From: Synechococcus sp. M44_DOE_062
GTDB taxonomy: Bacteria; Cyanobacteriota; Cyanobacteriia; Thermostichales; Thermostichaceae
Direction of reading: 5' to 3'
DNA: 64,000 bases
NCBI GenBank assembly: GCA_015295985.1
Contig: DVDX01000024.1
Coordinates: forward strand, 62,001 to 126,000
The notes below the pieces were generated by a model. The model saw nothing but the letters and a program-made list of their open reading frames with translations, did not search any database and was not told the origin of the DNA. Within the stretch, counting starts at the first letter, position 1, and every line of letters starts with the position of its first letter. The translations under genes and the position numbers were made by a program. Below are positions 37,645 to 46,744 of this stretch, one piece after another.

Positions 37645-37800
37645 GGCAACGATTCTTCCCACGGATCCCGGCGGCTGATCTAAGTCCCTGAGGGACTGAA
37701 AAAAGGGATCCCAGACAAACCCCAAGGTGACCTGTGAGGTCGCGTTGTTCTGGGTTTCCTCAATGGCCTCGTCATGACTCTATAGAGGTGAGCAGAAGCT

Positions 37801-39834
37801 ATGCAAATTCAACTGAGCTGGGAAGATCCCATCACCGACGAACAGCAGGAGCTGATCTTTCCGTTGCCCCTCGCTTTGGGCAGAGAGCTGGCCCAATTGC
37901 CGCAGGAATGGCAGGGGCAAGAAGTGGCACGGGCTGTGTTTGCCAGCCAGGAGATCTCCCGTTACCACGCCCTCGTTTATCTCGGTGAAGATGGCCAGGT
38001 CATCTATGAAGATCGCAGTGCCAACGGCAGCCGCATCAATGGAGAAAAAATCCGGCAGGCACGCCGGGTGCTCCAGGGGGGGGAAGTGGTGGAGTTTGGC
38101 CCCTACAGCATCACCGTTAGTTTGGTGTCCCCCAGGGATCCCAATGCCACCCTTTTGACCGGCACCCATCGCGGTACCCCTACCCTCCTGCTAGAGCCTC
38201 GCACCGACCTGATTCGCCCGGCCACCCAACCCGACACTGCATTTGAGGTTCCCCCGGCTTCCACGGTGGTTTTCGCCCCAGAGCAGCTTCCTGAAGTGCG
38301 GGCCAGCTCGGATTTTCCCCCGCCGGATTTGTTTCGAGCCGAGCAAATTGCCCTGAGTGCCCTCAAAGCCACCGGACTGCCTGTGGAGGAGACCCTCTAT
38401 TTGGCCTTGGGCGGCGGTATCGGCAGCTTTGTGTGGGTGGATACCCTGCGCATTTACGGGGTCAGACCGGAGCACATCCGCGTCATCAGCATTGCCCGCA
38501 AACCCTACGAACGGTATGAGCGGCTTTTGACCAACTGCCAGATCCCCCGCTGGAAGCGAATTCGCTCTGGCTCCGATTCTTGCCCGGATAACATTTGGGG
38601 CTGGCCCGGCTATGCCCTGCGAGATGCTTGGCGTTCCTTTTTCTCGGGCCGAGTGTTGGAGGCGCTCGGTTTTTTGTGGCAGGTGTTTAGCGAGCCTTTA
38701 TTGGCAGATACCTATACGCCACGGGCGGGGGATGTATTTGCCTCGATGGATCGGGAGGCAGCCCGAATTGGTTGGGAGCAAATGCTGCGTTACGGCCATA
38801 TCCGCGCCATTCGCAAAACGGAGGATGGGCGATATGTGGTGGCCTATTCAGCAACGCGGCCTGGCCATACAGATCACCGCTTTATGGTGGCCAAGTATCT
38901 CCATTTGGCAACTGGATATCCGGCCATCAAACTGCTCAAAGATCTGCAGGAGTTTCGCGAACAAACAGGAGATTTGAGATCGGTGGTACATGGCTACGAG
39001 CCCCATGATCACGTTTATGAGCAGTTGGAAAAACAAGGCGGCACCGTCCTAATTCGGGGATTTGGGATCGTTGCCTCTCAGGTGATGGAGCGCCTCTACG
39101 AAGCCCGCAAAGTCAACCCCCGCATCTCGGTGGTACATCTGAGCCGTGCGCCCAAAGGTGGCAATCGCTTCGGACGGGCCAAACGGGCAGTGGATAACCA
39201 TTGGGAGTTTCAGCCCTTCAACTGGCCCAAGGGCACCTGGGGAGGGGTTCTGCGGGCCAAATTGGAAGCGGCGACCCCCCTAGAACGGCGCGAATTGCTG
39301 GAAGCCTGGGGCGGCACCACAACAGCGAGTCGGCGGAAGTGGCGGCGGATCGTGCGGCAAGGGCTGCGGGAAGGCTGGTACTCGATTGTGTTTGGCAAGG
39401 TGGAGCTGGTGGTTCCCGGCGACAAGGGTAAGCCGGTGACCTACATTCGCGGTACCCACAACAACACAGAATTGAAGGTGGAGGCAGATTTTGTTATCGA
39501 CTGTACGGGCTTGGTTTCGGATCCCATGACCAATCCTCTCCTCAACGACCTAATTACCCACTACAATCTGCCCCTCAATCCCCACGGACGCCTGCACGTT
39601 TCCAACGATTTTGAGCTGGCGGAGATGCGCAACCGGGATGGGCGGATGTACGCTGCCGGGATCATCACCTTGGGCGGGCCCTATGCGCCGGTAGATACGT
39701 TTTTGGGCTTACAGTACTGTGCCCATCGCTCGGTGGAGCACCTGGCCCGACTGCGGGCACCGGGGGTCAAAGGTCTAGAAGGGATCCGATCCCTGTGGCA
39801 ATGGTGCAAGTGGGCCTTGAACATCAGCCCCTAG
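37801..39834 (+). CDS. FHA domain fused to an FAD/NAD(P)-binding oxidoreductase-like domain
   Basis: A 677-residue protein. Residues 20-108 form an FHA domain (GRELAQ, SRYHALVYLGEDG, NGSRINGE). After a Pro/Thr-rich linker comes a dinucleotide-binding fold with LALGGGIGSF (about 202-210), IRVISIARKPYERYERL, a second nucleotide-binding stretch (IRGFGIVASQ near 422) and the flavoprotein-like VIDCTGLVSDP near 565. This resembles the monooxygenase or FAD-NAD-binding type of the YdhS/FAD_NAD_binding group, but no substrate can be named. The fusion suggests phosphorylation-dependent control or docking of a redox enzyme. It is followed by a small membrane protein gene. Confidence 0.75.
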   Translation: MQIQLSWEDPITDEQQELIFPLPLALGRELAQLPQEWQGQEVARAVFASQEISRYHALVYLGEDGQVIYEDRSANGSRINGEKIRQARRVLQGGEVVEFGPYSITVSLVSPRDPNATLLTGTHRGTPTLLLEPRTDLIRPATQPDTAFEVPPASTVVFAPEQLPEVRASSDFPPPDLFRAEQIALSALKATGLPVEETLYLALGGGIGSFVWVDTLRIYGVRPEHIRVISIARKPYERYERLLTNCQIPRWKRIRSGSDSCPDNIWGWPGYALRDAWRSFFSGRVLEALGFLWQVFSEPLLADTYTPRAGDVFASMDREAARIGWEQMLRYGHIRAIRKTEDGRYVVAYSATRPGHTDHRFMVAKYLHLATGYPAIKLLKDLQEFREQTGDLRSVVHGYEPHDHVYEQLEKQGGTVLIRGFGIVASQVMERLYEARKVNPRISVVHLSRAPKGGNRFGRAKRAVDNHWEFQPFNWPKGTWGGVLRAKLEAATPLERRELLEAWGGTTTASRRKWRRIVRQGLREGWYSIVFGKVELVVPGDKGKPVTYIRGTHNNTELKVEADFVIDCTGLVSDPMTNPLLNDLITHYNLPLNPHGRLHVSNDFELAEMRNRDGRMYAAGIITLGGPYAPVDTFLGLQYCAHRSVEHLARLRAPGVKGLEGIRSLWQWCKWALNISP

Positions 39835-39968
39835 CTTGCCGACATTGGGCAAAACTTCTGGATTGTTCAGATGTTTTTGGTTATCAACGCTATTCCACAC
39901 GTAAAACATTGGCGGCACACCATGGCCATTCCCCATCGCGTTAACCTCATAAAAGGGGTATTGCGCTG

Positions 39969-40003
39969 AGCCCTAACTCTTCTCTACCAAAGGGAGAAGG
40001 GCT
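39969..40003. repeat. Stem-loop with CCC-TTCTC-GAGAAGGG pattern
   Basis: AGCC and CTTCTC pair with GAGAAG and GGCT across a short loop, with a 5-base bulge. It lies between the FHA-oxidoreductase gene and the membrane protein gene and resembles a short hairpin sequence often seen between cyanobacterial genes. It has no U tract. Confidence 0.4.
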
Positions 40004-40087
40004 GGGGGTGAAGGCCAGAAGATTCCCTCGACCGAGAGCGAAATAGATCCTGATGATCTCAATCGGCAAAACTGCTGGAGGATAAAG

Positions 40088-40540
40088 ATGACTCCGACCC
40101 TGATTGGCCGCTGGCAAACTCGTGTTTTTTTATTGGCCACCGTTGGTGTTTTGGCAAGTTTACCCTTTTATTTTGGGATCACCGGACATAGTGGCAGCCT
40201 CACCTATTTTTGGGTGCTGCTCTACGTAGGTCTGTTTGGCTGTGTTTGGGATGTTGTTTATAACTACCTGATGGGGTGGATGTGGGATCACGATTGGCCT
40301 GGGATCCTTCAGCTTTTGGCCGGCATTTGGGAAGGGCTTTTTTTGGGTACAGTCCTGAGGGTGGTGGGTCTGCCTCATATCCCAACCCAACGGTTTGACT
40401 TGGGAGATTTCATTCTCCACTACAGTGTGGTCTGGGTTTGCCTTTACCTCAGCGCCTGGGTGGTGATGCGCATTTTGTTTCCCCGCTGGCGCTTTCGCGG
40501 TGGAGAGTGGCTGGGGCCATGGCCGCGCTCCGGCAGCTAG
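40088..40540 (+). CDS. Small integral membrane protein (150 aa)
   Basis: Not recognised. It has four hydrophobic segments at about 13-30, 40-62 (YFWVLLYVGLFGCVWDVVYN), 72-95 and 112-136, with many Trp residues and the motifs NYLMGWMWDHDWPG and HIPTQRFDLGDF in the loops. It lies on the same strand after the FHA-oxidoreductase gene (about 250 bases), and may form a functional unit with the two FHA genes. A role as membrane partner of the oxidoreductase is only a guess. Confidence 0.7.
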   Translation: MTPTLIGRWQTRVFLLATVGVLASLPFYFGITGHSGSLTYFWVLLYVGLFGCVWDVVYNYLMGWMWDHDWPGILQLLAGIWEGLFLGTVLRVVGLPHIPTQRFDLGDFILHYSVVWVCLYLSAWVVMRILFPRWRFRGGEWLGPWPRSGS

Positions 40541-40662
40541 AGAGGGGATCCACTGCCGCTAGAATCGGGCTGGAAGATCTCCCCGGATAAGTCTGTGTTT
40601 TGATCAGGTTCTGTACAGGCTAAGGGGAGTCGAGACTTGTTGCTGAGCCAGATTTTTGCCCC

Positions 40663-41598
40663 ATGCAAGCCTGTACCCTGATTGCCCGCGCCAAGATCAA
40701 CCTCTACCTGGAAATCCTCGGATCCCGTCCTGATGGGTATTCAGAGGTGGCGATGGTGTTGCAGAGCGTTCATTTGGCGGATCGCTTGCAGTTGAAGTGC
40801 CGTCCTCACGGGATCCACCTCACCTGCGATTGCCCAGAAGTGCCCACAGATGCCCGCAACCTCGCCTATCGAGCGGCTGAGCTACTGCAAAAAGAGTGTC
40901 ACTCTTCCGCCGGGGTGGAGATTCACATCGAAAAGCACATTCCGGTGGCAGCAGGTTTGGCAGGCGGCTCGGCTGATGCGGCGGCGGTTTTGGTGGGGTT
41001 AAACCAACTGTGGGGGCTGGGCCTGACGGTGGGAGAGCTGCAGAGCTTGGCAGCCCGTCTGGGATCCGACATTCCCTTCTGTGTCCAGGGGGGAACGCAA
41101 CTGGCCACCGGGCGCGGGGAAGTTTTGGAGCCGCTGGCCGATTGGGAAGGGATCCCTGTGCTGCTGGCCAAGCCCAAACACCTGGGGGTTTCGACTGCCT
41201 GGGCCTATCAAGCCTTTCGTTCTCGTCGGGAGAGCTTGGGAGCAAATGCCCCATCTGAACCCGCACTGCCCACCTTGCCGCAGGCGTTGGCGGCTCTCAG
41301 CCGTCAGGATCCGCCGGCATTGGCCAGGAGTTTGCGCAATGACCTGGAACAGGTGGTTTTGCCAGAGTATGCGATTGTAGGGGAGCTGCGCCAAGCTCTT
41401 CTCTCGGCGGGGGCACTGGGATCCCTGATGTCGGGGTCGGGGCCAACGGTCTTTGGGATCATGCCCAGCCTGGAGCTGGCCACTCAAGCACGGGACACCC
41501 TGCGTCGCCAGTTTCAGAATGTAGAGTTTTGGGTTACGCAGTTTGCCCCTACCGGGATTCTGCTGCAGCCGGATCCCTGTAGCCTCAGTCCCACCTAG
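40663..41598 (+). CDS. ispE: 4-diphosphocytidyl-2-C-methyl-D-erythritol kinase
   Basis: GHMP-family kinase of the MEP isoprenoid pathway, supplying carotenoid, phytol and quinone precursors. The 311-residue protein starts with ARAKINLYLEILGSRPDGY, contains the ATP-binding motif PVAAGLAGGSADAAAVL (about 91-107) and the C-terminal GSLMSGSGPTVFG. Full length. It is followed by accC about 170 bases downstream. Confidence 0.95.
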   Translation: MQACTLIARAKINLYLEILGSRPDGYSEVAMVLQSVHLADRLQLKCRPHGIHLTCDCPEVPTDARNLAYRAAELLQKECHSSAGVEIHIEKHIPVAAGLAGGSADAAAVLVGLNQLWGLGLTVGELQSLAARLGSDIPFCVQGGTQLATGRGEVLEPLADWEGIPVLLAKPKHLGVSTAWAYQAFRSRRESLGANAPSEPALPTLPQALAALSRQDPPALARSLRNDLEQVVLPEYAIVGELRQALLSAGALGSLMSGSGPTVFGIMPSLELATQARDTLRRQFQNVEFWVTQFAPTGILLQPDPCSLSPT

Positions 41599-41766
41599 GT
41601 TGTCGGCTAGATTGGTCGGATGCGGGATCCCCACCAGTCTTCTCTGCTCTTCCCTCGACTCGGCATAGTAGTTAATAGTAGTTAGGATAAGCATCTGAAT
41701 TTGACTTTGTGTTCACAGACCGCTGGCTTCGGCGGTCGATCCATCTCTCTGCTCTGAACCTCCCTC

Positions 41767-43119
41767 ATGCCGCCCATCACCAAGATCCTGATCGCCAACC
41801 GGGGTGAGATTGCCCTGCGCATCATCCGCACCTGTCAGGAAATGGGGATCCGCACCGTGGCCGTTTACTCCACCGCGGATCAGAACTCTCTGCATGTCCA
41901 ACTGGCGGACGAGGCCGTTTGCGTAGGAGATGCCCCGGTGGCCAAAAGCTACCTCAACATCCCCAACATCATCTCGGCAGCTCTCACCCGCGGGGCTACT
42001 GCCATTCATCCGGGCTATGGGTTCTTGGCGGAGAATGCCAAATTTGCCGAGATCTGTGCCGACCACAACCTAATCTTCATCGGCCCCTCGCCAGAGGCAA
42101 TGCGCAAAATGGCCGACAAAGCCACGGCCCGCGAAACCATGCAAGCGGTGGGGGTGCCGACCGTGCCCGGCAGCCGCGGGTTGATCACTTCGGATGAAGA
42201 GGCAGTGAAGCTGGCGGAGAAAATCGGCTATCCGGTGATCATCAAAGCCACAGCCGGCGGCGGGGGTCGCGGTATGCGGGTGGCTAAAGATGCCCAGGAG
42301 CTGCTGAAGATGCTGCGCACCGCCCAGGGGGAAGCCCAAGCGGCCTTTGGCAACGGCGGGGTTTACTTGGAGAAGTTCATCGAGCGCCCCCGCCATGTGG
42401 AGTTTCAGATCTTGGCGGATAGTCAGGGCAATGTGGTGCATCTGTACGAGCGGGATTGCTCCATTCAACGGCGACACCAAAAGCTGTTGGAAGAGGCCCC
42501 CAGCCCGGCTTTGACAACCGCTCTGCGCAGCCGCATGGGAGCAGCGGCGGTGAAAGCGGCCAAGGTGGTGAACTATGTGGGAGCGGGCACGGTGGAGTTT
42601 TTGCTGGATAAAAACGGCCAGTTTTACTTCATCGAGATGAACACCCGCATCCAGGTGGAGCACCCGGTTACCGAGATGGTGACAGGACTGGATCTGATTG
42701 CCGAGCAGATTCGCATTGCCCAAGGTCAACCCCTGACCTTTCGCCAGAAGGATGTGGAGCTGCGGGGCCATGCCATCGAATGCCGCATCAACGCTGAGGA
42801 TCCCAAGCAGCAGTTTCGGCCTTGCGCCGGCACGATCAGCGCCTATTTGCCCCCTGGGGGGCCGGGGGTGCGCATGGACTCCCACATCTACACCGACTAC
42901 ACCATTCCCCCCTATTACGATTCGCTGTTGGGCAAGTTGATTGTCTGGGGGCCTAACCGGGCGGCAGCCATCCGCCGCATGCAGCGGGCTTTGGGGGAAT
43001 GTGCCATCACGGGGGTGCCCACCACGATCCCTTTCCACCAGCAGATCCTGCGCCACGAGGCTTTTTTGAGGGGCGAGGTGTACACCGACTTCATCGCCCA
43101 ACATTTGATGCCGGGGTAG
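41767..43119 (+). CDS. accC: Biotin carboxylase subunit of acetyl-CoA carboxylase
   Basis: ATP-dependent carboxylation of biotin carried by AccB, the first half of malonyl-CoA formation. The 450 residues are complete: [19 protein letters not shown] at the start, the ATP-grasp glycine loop [13 protein letters not shown] near 163, the HRDVEFQ-type segment [20 protein letters not shown], and the catalytic [18 protein letters not shown]. It stands without accB, as usual in cyanobacteria. A recombinase gene follows after about 70 bases. Confidence 0.97.
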   Translation: MPPITKILIANRGEIALRIIRTCQEMGIRTVAVYSTADQNSLHVQLADEAVCVGDAPVAKSYLNIPNIISAALTRGATAIHPGYGFLAENAKFAEICADHNLIFIGPSPEAMRKMADKATARETMQAVGVPTVPGSRGLITSDEEAVKLAEKIGYPVIIKATAGGGGRGMRVAKDAQELLKMLRTAQGEAQAAFGNGGVYLEKFIERPRHVEFQILADSQGNVVHLYERDCSIQRRHQKLLEEAPSPALTTALRSRMGAAAVKAAKVVNYVGAGTVEFLLDKNGQFYFIEMNTRIQVEHPVTEMVTGLDLIAEQIRIAQGQPLTFRQKDVELRGHAIECRINAEDPKQQFRPCAGTISAYLPPGGPGVRMDSHIYTDYTIPPYYDSLLGKLIVWGPNRAAAIRRMQRALGECAITGVPTTIPFHQQILRHEAFLRGEVYTDFIAQHLMPG

Positions 43120-43191
43120 GGGCCGAGTCCAAGCTGAAGGTTGCTCACAGGGGAAGGATAGAGTGGGTTGAGGGTTGCCAGTAGGCCAAAG

Positions 43192-44172
43192 ATGAAGGAT
43201 CCCCGACCTGCCCAGGCTCGACAGACTCAACCGAGGGGCCCTGCTCCCAGTCTCAGCCATCTGGTGGCGCAATTTTTGCAGGAGCGGGAGCGGGATCTGG
43301 CCCCAGCCAGTCGCCGTACCTACTGCATTGCTCTAGAGCAGTTTGCCAAAACTTGCCCGGTGCCGCTGCCCCAGGTGCAGCCCGCCCACGTCCAGTCCTT
43401 TTTGAACAGTTTGAAAGGGCGACCGTTCCAAAGCCGCTCCGGCCAGTGGATCCATCCGCCTGCTTCTCCAGCCACCTACAACCTCAAGCGGTTGGCCTTG
43501 CAGCAATTTTTTGAATGGGCCAGCCAACGGGGCTACCTTCAGGATCCCCTGCCCACCCAAGCCATTCGACCTGCTCGCCTGCCCGCTCGTTTGCCTCGCG
43601 ATCTGGATCGGTTGTTGCTGCAGCGGGTGTTGCAGCGGGCCCAAAACCATTCTCTGCGCTATGCGGCTTTGATTCGCCTGATGCTGGAGTGCGGGCTGCG
43701 GGCCCAGGAGCTGTTGGACTTAACCGTTCAAGATTTTCAAATCAGCCCTGAGGGATCCCTGTTGGAAGTGCGCTGTGGCAAGGGGAGTAAACCCCGCGCC
43801 GTGGCAGTAGGGGATCCCCTCTCCGAGCTGTTGCAGCAGTATCTGAGCCAAGAACGGGGCCCGTGCGCGCCGACGGATCCCTTGTTTGTCTCCCAATCGC
43901 GCTGCTTGGCCTACCGAGGCCGTCCCCTCACCTACGATGGCCTGCGGCATATTGTGCTCAAGCTCACCGAGCCTGAGCCGGGACATCAAACCCCCCACCA
44001 GTTTCGCCACAGTTTTGCCACCTTGTTGCTGGATCGCGGCCTTGCCCCCGAACACATTCAGCACTTGCTGGGCCATACGACTGCCGCCATGACAATGCGC
44101 TACACTCAGCGGGCCAATCTAAGGGCAGCCATTGCCCATTCCCGCGAGATCTTGAATCAGGGCTTGGTTTAG
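43192..44172 (+). CDS. XerC/XerD-type tyrosine recombinase
   Basis: Site-specific recombinase of 326 residues. The N-terminal SAM-like domain (about 20-115, FLQERERDLAPASRRTYCIA) is followed by the catalytic domain with Arg in LMLECGLRAQELLDL, Lys in VRCGKGSKPR, the His-x-x-Arg of TPHQFRHSFATLLL, the second His in HLLGHTTAAMTMRYT and the Tyr nucleophile in MRYTQ. It may be a chromosomal Xer protein resolving dimers or an integrase left by a mobile element. The J-domain/HNH pair lies just downstream on the other strand. The ATG is preferred over a TTG eight codons upstream. Confidence 0.87.
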   Translation: MKDPRPAQARQTQPRGPAPSLSHLVAQFLQERERDLAPASRRTYCIALEQFAKTCPVPLPQVQPAHVQSFLNSLKGRPFQSRSGQWIHPPASPATYNLKRLALQQFFEWASQRGYLQDPLPTQAIRPARLPARLPRDLDRLLLQRVLQRAQNHSLRYAALIRLMLECGLRAQELLDLTVQDFQISPEGSLLEVRCGKGSKPRAVAVGDPLSELLQQYLSQERGPCAPTDPLFVSQSRCLAYRGRPLTYDGLRHIVLKLTEPEPGHQTPHQFRHSFATLLLDRGLAPEHIQHLLGHTTAAMTMRYTQRANLRAAIAHSREILNQGLV

Positions 44173-44336
44173 GGATCCCTGGCTGTACTATGGCCTCTAT
44201 CGTTTCAAGTGAGACAGACGCGAATTGCTCGCAGAAAGAAGGATCCCCAAAAAGAAATCAAGGATCCTCAAGTACGGACAAACCTGACTATGGTGGTTGG
44301 AATGACCTGAAAACAACCGATAACCAATGGATTATT

Positions 44337-45350
44337 TCAAGTTACACGCTCGAGAGGAATGTAGAGCACATGCTCTCTCCCCTTGCCAATGGGCAACTGC
44401 TGACCAAGGCTGGCCTTCTGTTGTTCCAACCAGATGATCAGGTTTTTGTTCTCAGGATAGTATTCCAAAACATACTTGATGAAGTCATCAATTGTACATG
44501 GCTCGTTGAAACCTCCCATCCACTGATGAAAGTGGCTATGCACTTCGCTGGCTATAGTAATCAGGTTGGAGAGATTTGCTGCAAGCTTTGGATAGTGCGC
44601 TTCAGAGTAGAGATGGTGAACCGTTAGGCTACTGGCTGCTTTTCGAGTAACTCTACAGAGATTTTTATCCCTTCTCCTTGCAAGCTCTTTTGCTCTTTCT
44701 ATCTGCTTTTGTCGATCCTGGATTGTCTTGACGATTGCCTGAATCTGAGGTTCAATGCATTCGCCAACATCTCGACACCAGTCTTTTCTGTGGTTTTGCT
44801 TGAGGACTTCTACCATAATCTTAGCAAGCTCATAAACGCCTCGCAAAGAGAGGTAGACAGTTTCGTCGTTGCCAAAGCGTGTGTAATGAACGTCTTTGAT
44901 GAGTTTACTTTGTTTTGATGCAATCTCAAGTGCTTTCTTAAGGTAGTCAGTTCGAGTTCCAAAGATCGTCACAACATCTCGAAGAGATAGCCAAAACTGA
45001 TCTTGTCTTCTGACCAAAGAGGAGCTGTTTTCGAGGATCCTATGATCCACCAGAGCTTTCTGCTTCTTGCGATGCTCTTCCTTGAACCAACTCCTAATGC
45101 TTGTATCTGTAGAGTACTTACGACCTTGCTCTGATCTAGACCTTAAAAAGGATAAAATGGCGTAAGCACCAGACTGCGTGTATTCTCTCAGCCCCGAACT
45201 TCTGTTGATAACACGATAGTCTTTACCTTCCACCAGTTCCCACTCATCATCAGGGATACTGTCAAAGTAGGCTTCAATCTCCCTGAGTTCCTCGAGGCTG
45301 ATACCCAAAAATTCGGCGAGCTTGTTTGAAGAAACATAGACTATAGCCAT
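44337..45350 (-). CDS. HNH-nuclease-like protein paired with a J-domain protein
   Basis: A 337-residue protein. Residues 228-275 look like an HNH (beta-beta-metal) nuclease: Cys232, the HH pair 245-246 in LTVHHLYSE, Asn 259/262 in ANLSNLI and His 271/273 in EVHSHFHQW. The first 190 residues are helical, with two similar-looking stretches (YTQSGAYAILSF and YLSLRGVYELAKI), perhaps DNA-binding or antirepressor-like. The ATG lies inside the end of the J-domain gene (ATGGCTATAG overlap), so the two are coupled. Base composition is AT-richer than the neighbours, suggesting transfer. Function unknown; a defence or mobile-element role is inference. Confidence 0.7.
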   Translation of the reverse strand: MAIVYVSSNKLAEFLGISLEELREIEAYFDSIPDDEWELVEGKDYRVINRSSGLREYTQSGAYAILSFLRSRSEQGRKYSTDTSIRSWFKEEHRKKQKALVDHRILENSSSLVRRQDQFWLSLRDVVTIFGTRTDYLKKALEIASKQSKLIKDVHYTRFGNDETVYLSLRGVYELAKIMVEVLKQNHRKDWCRDVGECIEPQIQAIVKTIQDRQKQIERAKELARRRDKNLCRVTRKAASSLTVHHLYSEAHYPKLAANLSNLITIASEVHSHFHQWMGGFNEPCTIDDFIKYVLEYYPENKNLIIWLEQQKASLGQQLPIGKGREHVLYIPLERVT

Positions 45351-45943
45351 TGCTCAAATTTCTCCGTAAGGCTTTTGTAGAAGAGGGTCAACCGCTGGAA
45401 AATCTTTTCATCCCCGGTTGGAGAATCGGGATGGTAGATCTTGCTCAGGCGATAAAAAGCAGCTTTGATGTCTTCATTGGTAGCTCGATCAGGGTCAAGT
45501 CCAAAAACCCGCCATGGCAAGTCGTACTTGAAGATGTTGACCCCGTTGATGCAGCCATACCCCTCTTCCCCCTCTTCGTTGGGAAGGATCCCGATGTGCT
45601 GACGATAAATGCGCTCCAAGTCGTCTATGTTGGATAAGCTCAGCTTGCCCATGCCGCTGGTTGCCAGTTTGAAGCTGGCTGACTTTCTCAGCTCGGCTGC
45701 GTTTCTAACACCAAAGTGGTTGTAAATCGCTTTCTGCAGCTCTTTGACAGACAACCGAGGCGGTGGCTGTAGCTGCCTGACCACAAACCGCGCAAAATTC
45801 TCCAGGAGTTCCTTAGAGATGCCGTAGGTATCCGAAAGGCGCTGGATTTCTGCAGCAATCGCCCCTTGCGGATCGGGCTTGGTCTTCTCACTTGAGGTTG
45901 CCCTGGTTGTTTTTGGTTTTGTGCTGGCGGCTTTTTTGGACAT
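45341..45943 (-). CDS. Protein with C-terminal J domain (DnaJ-like co-chaperone)
   Basis: A 200-residue protein. The N-terminus is basic and Thr/Ser/Lys-rich (MSKKAASTKPKTTRATSS), followed by a helical central region (about 28-120). The last 60 residues form a J domain in which the diagnostic His-Pro-Asp is intact (KIYHPDSPTG, 171-173), preceded by YDLPWRVFGLD and FYRLSKIY. J domains stimulate DnaK ATPase and recruit it to clients; at the C-terminus this suggests a dedicated recruiter rather than a general DnaJ. It has a good Shine-Dalgarno (GGGGAAG) and overlaps the HNH-like gene by 10 bases. Confidence 0.8.
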   Translation of the reverse strand: MSKKAASTKPKTTRATSSEKTKPDPQGAIAAEIQRLSDTYGISKELLENFARFVVRQLQPPPRLSVKELQKAIYNHFGVRNAAELRKSASFKLATSGMGKLSLSNIDDLERIYRQHIGILPNEEGEEGYGCINGVNIFKYDLPWRVFGLDPDRATNEDIKAAFYRLSKIYHPDSPTGDEKIFQRLTLFYKSLTEKFEQWL

Positions 45944-46196
45944 AGCTTCCCCTCAAGTCAGTGATGCCAAGTGTAGATCCGCACAAAACTCATAGGCTGT
46001 CTGCGAATTTATCTACACAATGAGGCAGACAATTCTAGACCAGAGTAACAATGCTGCCGGTACCTGTAAAGCTTTGCATCACATAGGCTGCACCATGCCG
46101 ATGCTCAGTTGGATGGCTTGGTGTGGGGAGCAGATCTGCTCCTTAGCAGTGAACGGATTTCCGGCTACTTTTCAGCGCTAACTTGGGGCTGCCCTT

Positions 46197-46622
46197 TCAG
46201 CTTTTGGGGATCAGCCGCTTCGGACAGGCAGCACGGATGTGGGATTCGCTTAGGTCGGGCATGAGAGCCAAGGCCCGTTGGGCATCAATTTGCGCTTCGC
46301 ACACCGCCTCCAACACCTGTTCGGCCATCAAGGAAAGGGGCATATCGGCGGTTTGTTCGGGATCGGTATCCAGGGAAATTTGTCGAACTCCCACAGGGGG
46401 GGATGGCAACACCGGCGGAGCTGCCTGCGGGGATAGGGTGGTGGAAGTGCCCACCTCCAACTGCGCTTCTGCCAGGGCCACACCGCGCCCCACCATCACC
46501 AGGGATCCCAGCAACAGGAGCCATCCCAGCCCACGCACCCCCTTGCCCGACTGAGTCGGATGCTTCTGCCGTTGCTCAAGACTGCTGATGGGTGTAGCCC
46601 TGTTAAACCTAACACCGAGCAT
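46197..46622 (-). CDS. Small exported hypothetical protein
   Basis: A 141-residue precursor with a basic start, a membrane/signal segment (about 31-50, GLGWLLLLGSLVMVGRGVALAEA), a Pro-rich linker and a helical C-terminal part with two Cys (LEAVCEAQIDAQRALALMPD and SHIRAACPKRL) that could form a disulfide. The Shine-Dalgarno (GGAGAGGTG) before the ATG supports the start. No family was recognised, though this Cys-helix-Cys end looks like other cyanobacterial periplasmic proteins. Confidence 0.6.
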   Translation of the reverse strand: MLGVRFNRATPISSLEQRQKHPTQSGKGVRGLGWLLLLGSLVMVGRGVALAEAQLEVGTSTTLSPQAAPPVLPSPPVGVRQISLDTDPEQTADMPLSLMAEQVLEAVCEAQIDAQRALALMPDLSESHIRAACPKRLIPKS

Positions 46623-46744
46623 GTCACCTCTCCAAAGCCACCCCTTTGCTTAAGATATCCAACCCAATTTGAATTTGCAGTAGGCTATCGTTGTCCCTCC
46701 AGGTAGCACCTACCCGCTCCCAGACTTTGCCTGCTGCACCCTCT

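Noticed and set aside
44190-44627. 145-residue plus-strand frame after the recombinase
   Set aside because: Its second half is the antisense shadow of the HNH-like gene; the first part is low-complexity.
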